64,000 nt of DNA, taken from NCBI GenBank assembly GCA_020634435.1, contig JACKBS010000005.1:496001-560000 (forward strand), written 5' to 3'. Origin of the DNA: Ardenticatenaceae bacterium. GTDB lineage: Bacteria; Chloroflexota; Anaerolineae; Promineifilales; Promineifilaceae. Under the pieces are notes generated by a model. It was not told the origin of the DNA, ran no database searches, and saw nothing but the letters and a program-made list of their open reading frames with translations. Shown here in pieces: positions 1 to 8,883 of this stretch (position 1 is the first letter of the stretch; every line of letters starts with the position of its first letter). The position numbers and the translations under genes were made by a program.

Positions 1-259
1 CGCCCACCTGGGTGAGCAAAATGACGGGCGTCCAATCCCCTTGCTGGCGCAGCTGCCGCAGCACGGCCCGGCCGTCCAGCCGGGGCATGAGCACATCTAA
101 AATGATGAGGTCGGGGGCGGATTGCTGAACCTGGGCCAGCGCCGCTTCACCATCGGCGGCGACGTACACGAGGAAGCCGCTGCGCTCCAGGAAGGGGGCC
201 AGGTTGTCGGTGATGGCCGCTTCGTCGTCGGCCAGCAGGAGGGAGAGTTGGCGTGCCAT
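1..259 (-). CDS. Response regulator receiver domain, truncated by window edge
   Basis: N-terminal 86 residues of a two-component response regulator; the rest lies beyond the left edge. The acidic pocket is visible (LLADDEAA, residues 8-15), the phospho-acceptor Asp sits in LIILDVLMPRLDG at about residue 55, and the conserved Thr follows in PVILLT. The ATG at 259-257 is the only start that leaves a full receiver domain. The output domain cannot be seen, so regulator class and target are unknown. No partner kinase is in the window. A terminator at 344-367 separates it from msrQ, so it is probably transcribed on its own. Confidence 0.85.
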   Translation of the reverse strand, partial: MARQLSLLLADDEAAITDNLAPFLERSGFLVYVAADGEAALAQVQQSAPDLIILDVLMPRLDGRAVLRQLRQQGDWTPVILLTQVG

Positions 260-343
260 GCCAAAATTGTAGCAGAGGTGGGGAACGGCCGTTGTGCCGA
301 AATGGTTACAACTCCCCACCGAAATCCACACGCTGAAGGCACA

Positions 344-367
344 AAAAAAGCCCGGTGCTACCACCGG
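344..367 (-). terminator. Rho-independent terminator after msrPQ
   Basis: Read on the minus strand, CCGGTG and CACCGG pair around a 4-nt loop and are followed by seven T. It lies just downstream of msrQ and before the response regulator, so it ends the msrPQ transcript. Confidence 0.65.
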
Positions 368-402
368 ACTCATTAGACACATTTGCTGTGATTTTAAAAA
401 TG

Positions 403-448
403 GGACGCGGATAAAGAAATCAGCGTTTATCTGCGTGAATCCGCGTCC
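403..448. repeat. Imperfect palindromic intergenic repeat (GACGCGGAT type)
   Basis: GGACGCGGAT at 403-412 is the exact reverse complement of ATCCGCGTCC at 439-448. The 26-nt spacer carries a second, weaker complementary pair. It resembles the other word-like palindromes of this window (10067, 29792, 38911, 57717) in size and design but not in sequence. Confidence 0.6.
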
Positions 449-456
449 TATTGCAG

Positions 457-1143
457 TTAGCTGCTCTTGAGGCGCGTGCGGATTTGGCGCTGCCAGCGGA
501 GGAGTTTTTGCTTCACTGGATTCCAACGGGTCAGGAAAAGGAGAGCCACGATGCCCGCGTAGATCCCCGGCTCGATATACACATTTTTCACCAGCCAGAA
601 GAAATGAATCAGCGCCAAAACAATGATGAGATAGCTTAGCTTGTGCAGTGGTTTCCACCGCTTGCCCAGCCGCCGCTGCCACCCTTTGGTGGAGGTAATG
701 GCTAGAGGGATGAGCAAAAGAAAAGCGGCCGTTCCCACAATCACAAAAGGCTGTTCGACAATGCCATCAACAATAAAACTCAGATTCAGACCGTAATCCA
801 GCCAGAGGAAAGTGATCAGGTGCAGGCAGACATACAAAAAGGCGTAGAGACCTAACGGCCGTCTTAACGGAATCACCTGCTTCCAGCCAAACACAATAGT
901 CACCGGGGTCACAGCCAGGGACATAACCAGCAGCACCAGCGCGGACGTGCCCGTGTGGAACAAAATCTCGCGCACCGGGTCTGCACCCAGGCTGTTGGTA
1001 AAATACTCGCGCAGCAGCACAGCCAGCGGCACCAGCGCCCCGATGTGGGTGAGCCAGGTAAGCAGTCGGGCCGTCTTTTTACGGTCCCAGCGTTTAACTT
1101 GAGGGGTGGATACGGCCGTTTCTGGGCCTGTGGCAGCGGTCAT
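457..1143 (-). CDS. msrQ: MsrQ-like heme-binding membrane subunit of methionine sulfoxide reductase
   Basis: Predicted inner-membrane protein of about 228 residues with five to six hydrophobic helices, matching the ferric-reductase-like fold of MsrQ (YedZ). MsrQ passes electrons from the quinone pool or flavin reductase to periplasmic MsrP. Histidines that could ligate heme sit in the helices (for example YVCLHLITF, PLHKLSYL and ALIHFFW). The start at 1143 is preceded by AAGGAGAG at good spacing, although the frame stays open further upstream inside msrP. It lies 25 bp after the msrP stop on the same strand, forming the standard msrPQ operon. Confidence 0.88.
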   Translation of the reverse strand: MTAATGPETAVSTPQVKRWDRKKTARLLTWLTHIGALVPLAVLLREYFTNSLGADPVREILFHTGTSALVLLVMSLAVTPVTIVFGWKQVIPLRRPLGLYAFLYVCLHLITFLWLDYGLNLSFIVDGIVEQPFVIVGTAAFLLLIPLAITSTKGWQRRLGKRWKPLHKLSYLIIVLALIHFFWLVKNVYIEPGIYAGIVALLFLTRWNPVKQKLLRWQRQIRTRLKSS

Positions 1144-1168
1144 TTGCTTACTCTCCTTGGTCACCGAT

Positions 1169-2203
1169 TTACTTACCGCCACGGGTTGCTTGGGTGGTAT
1201 CGTAATTGGGGTCATCGTACAGGTAGGCGACCTGGTCAGCATACCCGTTAAACATCAGCGTCTCACGTCGCCCAAACTCGCCAATGCGCCGCTCCGTCGC
1301 CTGCGACCAGCGCGGATGATCCACATTGGGGTTTACAAGGGCGTAAAAGCCGTACTCATTGGGGGCAGATTTCATCCACAAAGATTCGGGCATCGTATCA
1401 ACCAGATCAATCTTCACGATGGATTTGATGCTCTTAAAACCGTATTTCCACGGCACAACCAGGCGAATCGGCGCACCGTTTTGCGGCAGCAGCGGTTCGC
1501 CGTACAGTCCCGTGCTCAAAATTGCCAGATCGTTCATCGCCTCATCCAGGCGCAGCCCCTCCACATAAGGCCAGGGGAACAGCGGACTTTTGACGCCCGG
1601 CATATGCTCCCGATCTTCAATCGTTTCAAAACGCACAAATTTTGCGGCAGATGTGGGTTCGACCTCATTCAACAGCTTGGACAATGGAAAACCGACCCAC
1701 GGAATCACCATCGACCATGCCTCGACGCAACGCAGGCGATAAATGCGTTCTTCTTGTTCAAAGGCCATCAAATCTTCCAGACCAAAAGTTTTGGGCTTGT
1801 TAACCAGCCCCCCGACCTCAACCTGCCAGGGTGCCGTGGGGAAATCTTTGGCCAGTGGCGCAACGGCCTCCTTGCTTGTAGAAAACTCATAGTAATTGTT
1901 GTAGTTGGTAATATCCTCAAACGAGTTAAGCGGATCGCCCAGCTCGTCCGTGGTGGCGCTGACGGCACCCGGCATGGCCGTTTGCACTGCCCCCACCTCA
2001 GTTGAACTGCCGGTAGCGAGATTAGTTGAACTGACTCCCGGCTCCGCTTCTGGGCTGCTGCACGCGGCCAAAACGCCACCAGCGGCAATAGCCGCCGTGC
2101 TTAAAGCCGCCCCGCGCATAAATTGCCGGCGCGACAGGTAGACAGATTGGGGGGTGATTTCGGACGAGGGAATCTCGATACCGGTACGTTTTTTGATCAA
2201 CAT
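1169..2203 (-). CDS. msrP: MsrP-like periplasmic molybdopterin methionine sulfoxide reductase
   Basis: About 344 residues. The N-terminus has a twin-arginine motif (SRRQFM, residues 25-30) followed by a hydrophobic stretch ending in LAACSS, so the protein is exported folded by Tat and may also be lipid-anchored. The oxidoreductase molybdopterin domain follows, with the likely Mo-ligand Cys in YRLRCVEAWSMV. MsrP repairs oxidised methionine in envelope proteins. Start chosen at 2203 because MLIKKRTGIE is the family-like N-terminus and GAGG precedes it; an upstream extension in frame runs into a hairpin. It is the first gene of the msrPQ operon. The molybdenum cofactor genes moaC and moaDE lie at 28.5-29.8 kb. 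Confidence 0.92.
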   Translation of the reverse strand: MLIKKRTGIEIPSSEITPQSVYLSRRQFMRGAALSTAAIAAGGVLAACSSPEAEPGVSSTNLATGSSTEVGAVQTAMPGAVSATTDELGDPLNSFEDITNYNNYYEFSTSKEAVAPLAKDFPTAPWQVEVGGLVNKPKTFGLEDLMAFEQEERIYRLRCVEAWSMVIPWVGFPLSKLLNEVEPTSAAKFVRFETIEDREHMPGVKSPLFPWPYVEGLRLDEAMNDLAILSTGLYGEPLLPQNGAPIRLVVPWKYGFKSIKSIVKIDLVDTMPESLWMKSAPNEYGFYALVNPNVDHPRWSQATERRIGEFGRRETLMFNGYADQVAYLYDDPNYDTTQATRGGK

Positions 2204-2248
2204 GGTGTTTACCTCAATTTTATTTTCAGCTGTGCAACAATTAACCAG

Positions 2249-2310
2249 AGATGTCTGGCACTGGCAGGAGAGGCTTAGCGGCCAAAATAAGGGACCAGTG
2301 CCAGACATCT
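2249..2310. repeat. Perfect 16-bp inverted repeat upstream of msrP
   Basis: AGATGTCTGGCACTGG at 2249-2264 pairs exactly with 2295-2310 around a 30-nt spacer. No T-run follows on either strand, so it is not a simple terminator. It sits 46 bp upstream of the msrP start, where it could be an operator, an mRNA hairpin or a mobile palindrome. Confidence 0.6.
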
Positions 2311-2458
2311 ATCAGTATCCAATTATCTGTAATGTTATGATCTTTTTCTAAATAAATTCTTATGAGATGCTTACAGCGGGGACCAGAAACGGCCGTACCT
2401 ATTCCATCCCTTTGCCAGGATAGCTAAAGCCTATTCAAATCGGTGTGAATTATTTTGC

Positions 2459-3658
2459 CTACGGGTTGATGGTGACGGGCAGGCGGATTTCCTGGTAGGT
2501 GTCGTCTTCACCAGCCGTCACGGTGAGCAAGGCCGGGCCGCTCGGTGCATCGTCGGGGATTTCCAGATCAATCGACCAGAAGCCAAATTGATCGGCGAAG
2601 GCTTTGCCGGTGGCTACCGGTTGGGCCGCTGCTGCGGCCGAATCCAGAACCAGCATGATGTCTACGGCCTGATCCGGCACATTTACTGCCACGCCAAAGA
2701 GAGTTGTCTCCTGACCCACCACAAATTCCAGCGCACCCGAGTTGCCCAGGTGGAGTAAAACCGCCTGCGGATCATCGGCCGCACGCAGTTGAATGGGCAC
2801 GAGGGCTTCGCGCCAGCCATCTTCGCCATACTCGCCAGTGTAGGCCACCGCGCAAGCCGAGCCAGGGGTCACGTTTTGCGGCAAGATAACAAAGCCGTAC
2901 CAACTGCCCTCGGAGAGCGAAATTTTTTGGGCGGCGATGAAGTTAGTGCACTCATCGACGAGGATGCCGATGGTGAACGCATCATTGATCAAGGTGCGGC
3001 TGCTACCCTGCATGAAGAAGGCATAGCCAGCAACGGCCGTTTCTCCCTCCACAGGTCTGGCCAAAGAAATGTAAGGTCCTTCGGTAGCGCTGTCGAATGC
3101 AATCTGTACGGGCTGGACCGCGCGGGCTAAATCGCCCAGAGCCACGGTGAGCGTGCCGGGGCCAGAAGCCACGTCAGACAGGGTGGTGGTGACTTCCCAA
3201 TTTCCGCTTGCCGCATCTGGGGTGATCTGGGTGGATACGGCCGTAAAAGAGCCAATCGTCAGGGTCAGGGTCAACGGTTCAGCGGTGGCAGGCTGCACCG
3301 TACCGCGAAAAGTGACCGAACGACCAGCCAACAGCGGGGCGGCGGGAGCCGGTTCGACAATCGTCACAGCATAATCGGGCATGGCTACCGTCGGCGTAAC
3401 GGTGGGCGTAACGGTCACAACAGGCGTTGGGAAGAGTGCATCGCCGGTAGGTTCTGGTTCAGTTGGCACAATTTCGGTGGTAGGCGTAGCCGGAACGGCC
3501 GTTGCGGGTTCATCGGTTGCTGGCTCGGTGGGTGGATTTTGGGCAACGGCCGTTTCCGTTGGGGCTGTCGTGGGTGTGGCCGTCGGTGTTCCCCCACAGG
3601 CAACCAGCGTCAGGGTAATCAAGGCAGGCAATAAAAACAGTACACTTCTCTTCTTCAC
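2459..3658 (-). CDS. Secreted lipoprotein with Thr/Pro-rich linker and Ig-like domains
   Basis: About 400 residues. The N-terminus is a lipoprotein signal (KKRSVLFLLPALITLTLVAC) with a lipobox Cys, followed by a Thr/Pro/Ala-rich linker to about residue 105. Three beta-rich segments of about 100 residues look like bacterial Ig-like domains. A GTG at 3658 is preferred as start because AGAGGAA precedes it; an ATG at 3676 would add six residues. I recognise no enzymatic motif. It lies between msrP and a penicillin-binding protein on the same strand but about 180 bp from each, so an operon is not clear. Function unknown; a surface or adhesion role is only a guess. Confidence 0.75.
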   Translation of the reverse strand: MKKRSVLFLLPALITLTLVACGGTPTATPTTAPTETAVAQNPPTEPATDEPATAVPATPTTEIVPTEPEPTGDALFPTPVVTVTPTVTPTVAMPDYAVTIVEPAPAAPLLAGRSVTFRGTVQPATAEPLTLTLTIGSFTAVSTQITPDAASGNWEVTTTLSDVASGPGTLTVALGDLARAVQPVQIAFDSATEGPYISLARPVEGETAVAGYAFFMQGSSRTLINDAFTIGILVDECTNFIAAQKISLSEGSWYGFVILPQNVTPGSACAVAYTGEYGEDGWREALVPIQLRAADDPQAVLLHLGNSGALEFVVGQETTLFGVAVNVPDQAVDIMLVLDSAAAAAQPVATGKAFADQFGFWSIDLEIPDDAPSGPALLTVTAGEDDTYQEIRLPVTINP

Positions 3659-3842
3659 ACGAAATTCCTCTACCAACTATTGAGTAAAAAACTTTGTGGG
3701 CCGCAGCGGGAAAATCACTACACAAGCGCAAATTATAGCAGAGGCGTCTGCGGCAAATAAGGGCCGTTCGATTGGTTTAGGCAATCATTCATAATCGAAA
3801 ACCTGGGGATAAATCCCCAGGCTATAATCTTCCGGCTAACGT

Positions 3843-6659
3843 TTAGGACCCAATGGTGAAACTGATCATGTGCGGTTCGCCGACGTAGTTGCTGTCTTTC
3901 ACCACAATCAGGCGCAGGTAATATTCACCCGGCGGTAGGGCATCGGCGTGCAGCATCTCCAGCGGGCCGTTGACCACGGGCTGGCTGTGGGTGTCGCCCA
4001 GCGTCACCCAGTTCACGCTGTCGCCGTTGGGAATGCCCAGCTCGATTTTGTAAAACTCCACCGAACCCGGCTCAAAATCGGCCGTGCCCACGATGGGCAA
4101 GACGCCGCTGACGGTTTCGCCCTGGGTCGGGCTGCTGATGCGATAAACGGCCACCCGGTTGGGATCACGTGCCAGGGCCAGCAGATCATCGTTGCAAACG
4201 GCCGTTGGCAGCAACACCACATTATTTGCCTGGGCCCACTCATGGGCCGCCTTCAGGCTCTCGGTATTGCGCGGCGGGGCGAGGAAAATTTGTGGCAGCG
4301 CGTCGCCGGGCAGCAGGCTCACATCCGTGCCTTCGGCCAGATGGCAGAACAGCTGCGGGGGCGGGGCGTCTTCATCCGCTTCGGTACCGATCAGAAGTTC
4401 GGCGGGGAGAGGCGGCAGCGGCACGGCGGGCATGCGCAGCACAGCGGGTTCCAGCTCATCCCAGACCACCAGATTGGGATCAATGGTTTCGGGCACAGCG
4501 GGTGTATTGTTCACCAGGAACAGTTCAGACCCGGCGGGCGTGCACTCAGTTGCGCCGAGGGTAACGGACGCGATATTGCATAACGGCCGTTCCTCCAATC
4601 CTTCTGGCCGCACAAAATCAGTCGCCGGGGCCACGCCATTCACGTTCAGCGTCGCCAGCAGGTCGTAGTTGGTGTAAACCGCCTGCATGTAGTCGCTCCA
4701 CAGCGGCGCCGCCCCAGTGAGGCCGCTGATGTTGATCATCTCGCTGTTGTCCGTGTTGCCCGTCCACACGCCGACCACCAATCCAGGCGTGTAACCCATC
4801 GTCCAGTTGTCGCGGAAGTCGTTGGTGGTGCCGGTTTTGGCCGCCGCCGGGAAGGGCAGCGCCAGCGGATTGCTGCGCCCCATCGCTGGAACACGCGCTT
4901 CATCGTCGTCCAAAATATTGCTGATCAGGTAAGCCACCCGCGGATCAATGACGGAAACGGCCGCTTGCGGGGGCTGCTCAAACAACACTTCCCCGTTGCT
5001 CTTTTGCACGCGCAAAATCGAGATTGGCGTTACCTGGTTGCCACCGTTGGCAAAGACGGCATAGGCGGTGGTCAGCTCCAGCGGCGTCACTTCCGCGCCG
5101 CCCAGCGTGAGCGACAGGCCGTAGTTGCTGGAATCCTGGTCCCAACTGCTGATGCCCATCTGCTGGGCAAATTCCAGCATACGCGGCACACCTAAATCTT
5201 GCAGCAGCAGCACGGCGGGGATGTTGTAGCTGTTGGCCAGCGCCGTCCGCAGACGAATGGGGCCGTGGAAACGGCCGTCGTAATTCACCGGCGAATACGT
5301 GCTGCCATCAAACTGTGGGTAATCTACTGCCACGTCCCACAGCAAATCGGCGGCGGTCCAGGCGGCTTCGCCCGTCTCATCCGGGGAGAGGGCGGCGGCG
5401 TAGGTGAGCGGCTTGATGCTGCTGCCCGGCTGCTGCAAGGAGAGCGTCACGTTCACGTGGCCGTCAATGCTCTCGTCTTTGTAATTGACGCTGCCCAGCA
5501 TGGCCAAAATCTCGCCCGTGCCCGGCTTCATCGCCACCAGCGCCGCGTTGGTCAGATTATGCTCTGGCCCGACGGCGGCCACATGCTGTTGGGCTAATTG
5601 TTCGGCTAACCGTTGGTATTGCAAATCGAGCGTGGTCGTCACGCGCAGGCCGCCATTGGCGACGGCTTCGGCCCCGTACAGCGCTTCCAGCTGCTGCCGC
5701 ACGTAAACGGCAAAGTGGGGCGCTTCCAAACTTACTTCTTGCGGCACAAAGTTGAGCGGCTCCTGGTAAGCGGCCACGGCCTCATCCTGGGTGATAAAAC
5801 TCTCGCTGACCATCAGGTTAAGCACCAGCCATTGGCGCTCTTTGGCACCTTCCAGGTTGGTCAGTGGGTCCAGCTCCACCGGGCTTTGCGGCAGGCCAGC
5901 CAGCAAAGATGCCTCGCCCAGCGTCAATTCCGGCGACGATTTGCCAAAGTAGGTATCGGCCGCCGCTTCGATGCCGTAGGCCAGATTGCCGTAATAAATC
6001 TCGTTGAGGTACATCTCCATGATCTCATCCTTGGTGTAATCACGGTTCATGATCCAGGCGAGAAAGATTTCTTTGGCTTTGCGGTTGTAGGAGACTTCGG
6101 TACGCTCTTCATAGTCGAAGGCAATGTGGCGGACGAGCTGCTGGGTGATGGTGCTGGCGCCCACAGGACGGCCGTTTGGATTCCGCAAATTGGCCACCAA
6201 CGCCGCCACCAACGAGGGCAGATCTGCGCCGGGATTTTCGTAGAAGCTGTCGTCTTCCACCGCCACAGTGGCATGGATGAGGTCAGAAGGAATTTGCGCG
6301 ATGGGAACGGCCGTACGCTTGCCCTCGCCAAAAAACTCCCAGAGCAAGGCCCCGTTGCGGTCAAAAATCTGGGTTGTCTCAAACGTTTCGCGGTCACGAG
6401 CGGCATCTAGCTTGGCAATGCCGTCTTCAATTTCTTGCGACAGGTTGGAGTAGACCAGCGTACCCGCCACTACTACGCCGCCAAAAATGAGCATCGCCAG
6501 CAGCAAAATGCCGCCGATCAGGGCGCGGCCCAGGCAGCCAAAACAACCGCGTCGCTTGCGAGTGGGCGGTGCGGCGGCATACGCAGGGGCAGCGGATTGT
6601 TGATTTTGCGGTGGCGCTTGATAAGCAATCATTGGGCGGGTGGTCTCTTCTTGATACAT
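3843..6659 (-). CDS. Class A penicillin-binding protein (GT51 transglycosylase + transpeptidase)
   Basis: 938 residues. Order: cytoplasmic Pro/Gln-rich tail with a Cys-containing basic patch, one membrane helix (about 45-70), GT51 glycosyltransferase domain with catalytic Glu in VEDDSFYENPG (about 135) and GASTITQQLVR, then a transpeptidase domain with SSIK (about 415), SYN and KTGTTND (about 610). The C-terminal 200 residues hold an Ig-like extension. It polymerises and crosslinks peptidoglycan at the outer face of the membrane. The start at 6659 is preceded by AGGAG. Finding PG synthesis here bears on the cell-wall question in Chloroflexota, some of which lack a typical wall. Probably monocistronic. 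Confidence 0.93.
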   Translation of the reverse strand: MYQEETTRPMIAYQAPPQNQQSAAPAYAAAPPTRKRRGCFGCLGRALIGGILLLAMLIFGGVVVAGTLVYSNLSQEIEDGIAKLDAARDRETFETTQIFDRNGALLWEFFGEGKRTAVPIAQIPSDLIHATVAVEDDSFYENPGADLPSLVAALVANLRNPNGRPVGASTITQQLVRHIAFDYEERTEVSYNRKAKEIFLAWIMNRDYTKDEIMEMYLNEIYYGNLAYGIEAAADTYFGKSSPELTLGEASLLAGLPQSPVELDPLTNLEGAKERQWLVLNLMVSESFITQDEAVAAYQEPLNFVPQEVSLEAPHFAVYVRQQLEALYGAEAVANGGLRVTTTLDLQYQRLAEQLAQQHVAAVGPEHNLTNAALVAMKPGTGEILAMLGSVNYKDESIDGHVNVTLSLQQPGSSIKPLTYAAALSPDETGEAAWTAADLLWDVAVDYPQFDGSTYSPVNYDGRFHGPIRLRTALANSYNIPAVLLLQDLGVPRMLEFAQQMGISSWDQDSSNYGLSLTLGGAEVTPLELTTAYAVFANGGNQVTPISILRVQKSNGEVLFEQPPQAAVSVIDPRVAYLISNILDDDEARVPAMGRSNPLALPFPAAAKTGTTNDFRDNWTMGYTPGLVVGVWTGNTDNSEMINISGLTGAAPLWSDYMQAVYTNYDLLATLNVNGVAPATDFVRPEGLEERPLCNIASVTLGATECTPAGSELFLVNNTPAVPETIDPNLVVWDELEPAVLRMPAVPLPPLPAELLIGTEADEDAPPPQLFCHLAEGTDVSLLPGDALPQIFLAPPRNTESLKAAHEWAQANNVVLLPTAVCNDDLLALARDPNRVAVYRISSPTQGETVSGVLPIVGTADFEPGSVEFYKIELGIPNGDSVNWVTLGDTHSQPVVNGPLEMLHADALPPGEYYLRLIVVKDSNYVGEPHMISFTIGS

Positions 6660-6673
6660 GGTAACTCCTGAAA

Positions 6674-6738
6674 TACAGTCGGTAGTCGTTGGTCGCTAGG
6701 GGCTGGTAATTCATATAATTCCCACTAGCCACTATAAA
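6674..6738. repeat. Heptamer-built hairpin repeat
   Basis: About four 7-nt units (GTCGGTA, GTCGTTG, GTCGCTA, GGGGCTG) are followed by a partly complementary half (ACTAGCC, ACTATAA). It lies directly upstream of the penicillin-binding protein start. Confidence 0.5.
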
Positions 6739-6811
6739 CTGTATAAAAATGGCCGTTTCTCCACTGTTCGCCCTTTGCACGATTCACACACGACAACCTG
6801 ACGCGCAACAA

Positions 6812-6838
6812 AAAAGAGCGCCCGCAGGACGCTCTTTT
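6812..6838 (-). terminator. Bidirectional Rho-independent terminator
   Basis: AAAAGAGCG pairs with CGCTCTTTT around a 9-nt loop. On the minus strand the stem is followed by six T, ending the transcript of the LysM protein gene at 6927-8618. Confidence 0.7.
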
Positions 6839-6840
6839 CG

Positions 6841-6924
6841 GTTATCGGTATTCGGTTATCAGTAATCGGTCATCCGTAATCGGTGCATTCCACCGATTAC
6901 TGTTTACCGCTTACCGTTCACCGG
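6841..6924. repeat. Heptamer-built hairpin repeat (GTAATCG / CGATTAC family)
   Basis: Six 7-nt units of the form GTTATCG, GTATTCG, GTAATCG run forward, then CGATTAC, TGTTTAC, CGCTTAC and CGTTCAC form the complementary arm. It sits between a terminator and the 3' end of the LysM gene. The same word family occurs inside a coding frame at 10645-10720. Confidence 0.75.
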
Positions 6925-6926
6925 TC

Positions 6927-8618
6927 TTACCCGCGGCGGAGCATGACCACGCCCACGCCAGCCAGCAGAATCAGAATAGCAGCAACCACGAGGACGATGC
7001 CCCCAATGCTGCTAAAGAAGCCACCTTCTTCGGCAGGCGTTGCGTCTGGGCTATCGGCTGGGGTTGACTCGGTATCGGTAGCGCTGGCGGTATCCGCAGC
7101 AGATGAATCGGCAACGGCCGTTTCTTGCGGATCATAGCGTGTACCAAAAGCGACCGAAACCTGCGCCCCTTCCGCCACAGACACGGCCCAACTGGGCGAG
7201 GTCGTGGGCTGATAATCAGCCGGCGGGAAGATTTGCACCTGGTACGTATCTGGTTCCAGGTTCTCGAAGCAGTACGGTTCGCTTGCCCCGTCGGTGATGT
7301 GCGTCGTTACCGTGCTGCCACCCCGGAAAATGGTGATAGCCGCATCGGCCTGCAACCCTTCGGTGGCCTCGTCACGTGTGCCGTCGCCATTGATGTCGTC
7401 AAATGCCGCCACACAGATGGTTCCGGTAGTAACGGCCGTTTCTGTCACTTCCGCTTCAGCAGGTACTTCAGTTGCCTCGGCAGCCGGTTGTTCCGTATCG
7501 GTGCCATCCACTTCGATGACTTCTTCGGTGGAAGCCGCTTCAGGCGATTCTTCCGTCGTGCCTTCTTCAGTGGTCGTTTCGGCCGTAGCTTCTGGTGCGG
7601 CCACTGAGCCACCCGGTTCCACAATAACCAGTTCCTGACCGACATTAATGAAGGCCGGGTTGTTATTTAACTCACGAATGTACGGCAGCGCCTCTTCCGG
7701 CGTCATACCCAGGGCTGGTGCATACTGGATGGCAATTGACCAGAAGCTATCACCCGTGTTCACCGTGTGAATGATGGCCCCGTCGGCGCGGGGGGTAGGT
7801 GTGGGGAACGGTGTGGCCGTCGGGCCAGCTTGGGCTGATGTCCCGCCGCTGCCACTGCTACCGCTTGAGCTGCCAGGGACACTGCTGGTGGTGCCCAACG
7901 CATAGAGGCCCACGCCATCCATAAAGAAACCGCTGTTAATATAGGGAACCTTAGAACCCATTTCCAAGAAAATTATCATGGATTCGGACGTGGCCGTGAA
8001 ATCCCAAATGTAGTTGATGCTATTGAGATAGAAGCCCGAAACGTTGGCCGCGCCCCAGGTGGGGCTGTAAGTAAGGCCAGCAGTACGCCAACCGGAACCA
8101 GCCGGACCCACGCTAAACCGGATAAAACCAGCATCAGGCCGATCGGACGGCGGTTGCTTGCCGCCCTCGTACGATTCCACAATATCAACATAAATTGGCG
8201 CAACAATGCGGTAGTTTCGGCCAACTTCTAGCCCAGAAACTTCTTGTGAGAGCGCCACAAACACAGGTGCCCACGGCTTGAACAGCTTCAGGGTGTAGCT
8301 GCCATCACGGAAAAAGAGCGAGCGCTCATTTTGCGGTGCGTCTTCAATGTACCAAACAACCGTTTCAGGACGGTAGGCGACTTGGCCATCGGTGCCATCA
8401 AAGGCCACGCCATCCAGCCAATGCATACGCCAGCCATTAGGCACAGCAATCTGAGGGATGCCATCCTGGTTAAAATAGCCTTCTTCAAAGCCGGGGTTTG
8501 TGAACAGATTGCCAGAAACAATTTCTTGAGCAGCCACGTCTCCACGGGGGAAGCTAAATACTGCCACCAATAAAATTGCGGCTATCAGCAGCACGCTTTT
8601 TACAATTTTGTTTTTCAT
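6927..8618 (-). CDS. Secreted, membrane-anchored LysM protein with SdrD-B-like domain
   Basis: 563 residues. A signal peptide (about 1-31) leads into a lectin-like or carbohydrate-binding-like N-terminal domain (about 35-240). A Ser/Gly linker and a LysM-like domain follow (HTVNTGDSFWSIAI, about 283), then a Glu/Thr-rich linker. Next is a Cna-B/SdrD-like domain (FDDINGDGTRDEATEG, about 415) with the Asp-rich loop typical of Ca2+-binding SdrD repeats. A C-terminal helix and LRRG tail anchor it (about 538-563). LysM suggests peptidoglycan or glycan binding. GGAGGAAG precedes the ATG at 8618. It appears to be an extracellular structural or adhesion protein; the exact role is unknown. Confidence 0.82.
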   Translation of the reverse strand: MKNKIVKSVLLIAAILLVAVFSFPRGDVAAQEIVSGNLFTNPGFEEGYFNQDGIPQIAVPNGWRMHWLDGVAFDGTDGQVAYRPETVVWYIEDAPQNERSLFFRDGSYTLKLFKPWAPVFVALSQEVSGLEVGRNYRIVAPIYVDIVESYEGGKQPPSDRPDAGFIRFSVGPAGSGWRTAGLTYSPTWGAANVSGFYLNSINYIWDFTATSESMIIFLEMGSKVPYINSGFFMDGVGLYALGTTSSVPGSSSGSSGSGGTSAQAGPTATPFPTPTPRADGAIIHTVNTGDSFWSIAIQYAPALGMTPEEALPYIRELNNNPAFINVGQELVIVEPGGSVAAPEATAETTTEEGTTEESPEAASTEEVIEVDGTDTEQPAAEATEVPAEAEVTETAVTTGTICVAAFDDINGDGTRDEATEGLQADAAITIFRGGSTVTTHITDGASEPYCFENLEPDTYQVQIFPPADYQPTTSPSWAVSVAEGAQVSVAFGTRYDPQETAVADSSAADTASATDTESTPADSPDATPAEEGGFFSSIGGIVLVVAAILILLAGVGVVMLRRG

Positions 8619-8767
8619 CTTCCTTCCTCCACATACACACGAATGCCCATCGAGGAGTTTTTGAGCATTGTCTCTTCCATGTGTCCGTGTCAGTTTTGTG
8701 TGTCTAACATGAACTTTGTCCAGGTTTGTGCAGGCTCAACACCTGCCTGAAACCACAGACAAAAATA

Positions 8768-8790
8768 TAGCGCAATCATAAATTGCGCTA
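8768..8790. repeat. Perfect 9-bp hairpin between divergent genes
   Basis: TAGCGCAAT (8768-8776) and ATTGCGCTA (8782-8790) pair around CATAA. It lies between the divergent LysM gene and the membrane protein gene at 8884. The rest of this 265-bp gap shows no clear gene. Confidence 0.45.
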
Positions 8791-8883
8791 CAAACAAGTG
8801 AAAATTGTAACATACCGCTCAGGAAACAACAATTTTCGCAAGGTGTGATATGATCCCGCGCAAGAGCAGGTATTGATGCAGCT

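Noticed and set aside
3948..6410. Several long plus-strand reading frames opposite the penicillin-binding protein gene
   Set aside because: They have no family motifs, no ribosome-binding sites and mirror the codon bias of the minus-strand gene, whose catalytic motifs are all intact.
6841..6924. Possible CRISPR array
   Set aside because: Units are 7 nt without spacers and turn into their own reverse complement; there are no cas genes.
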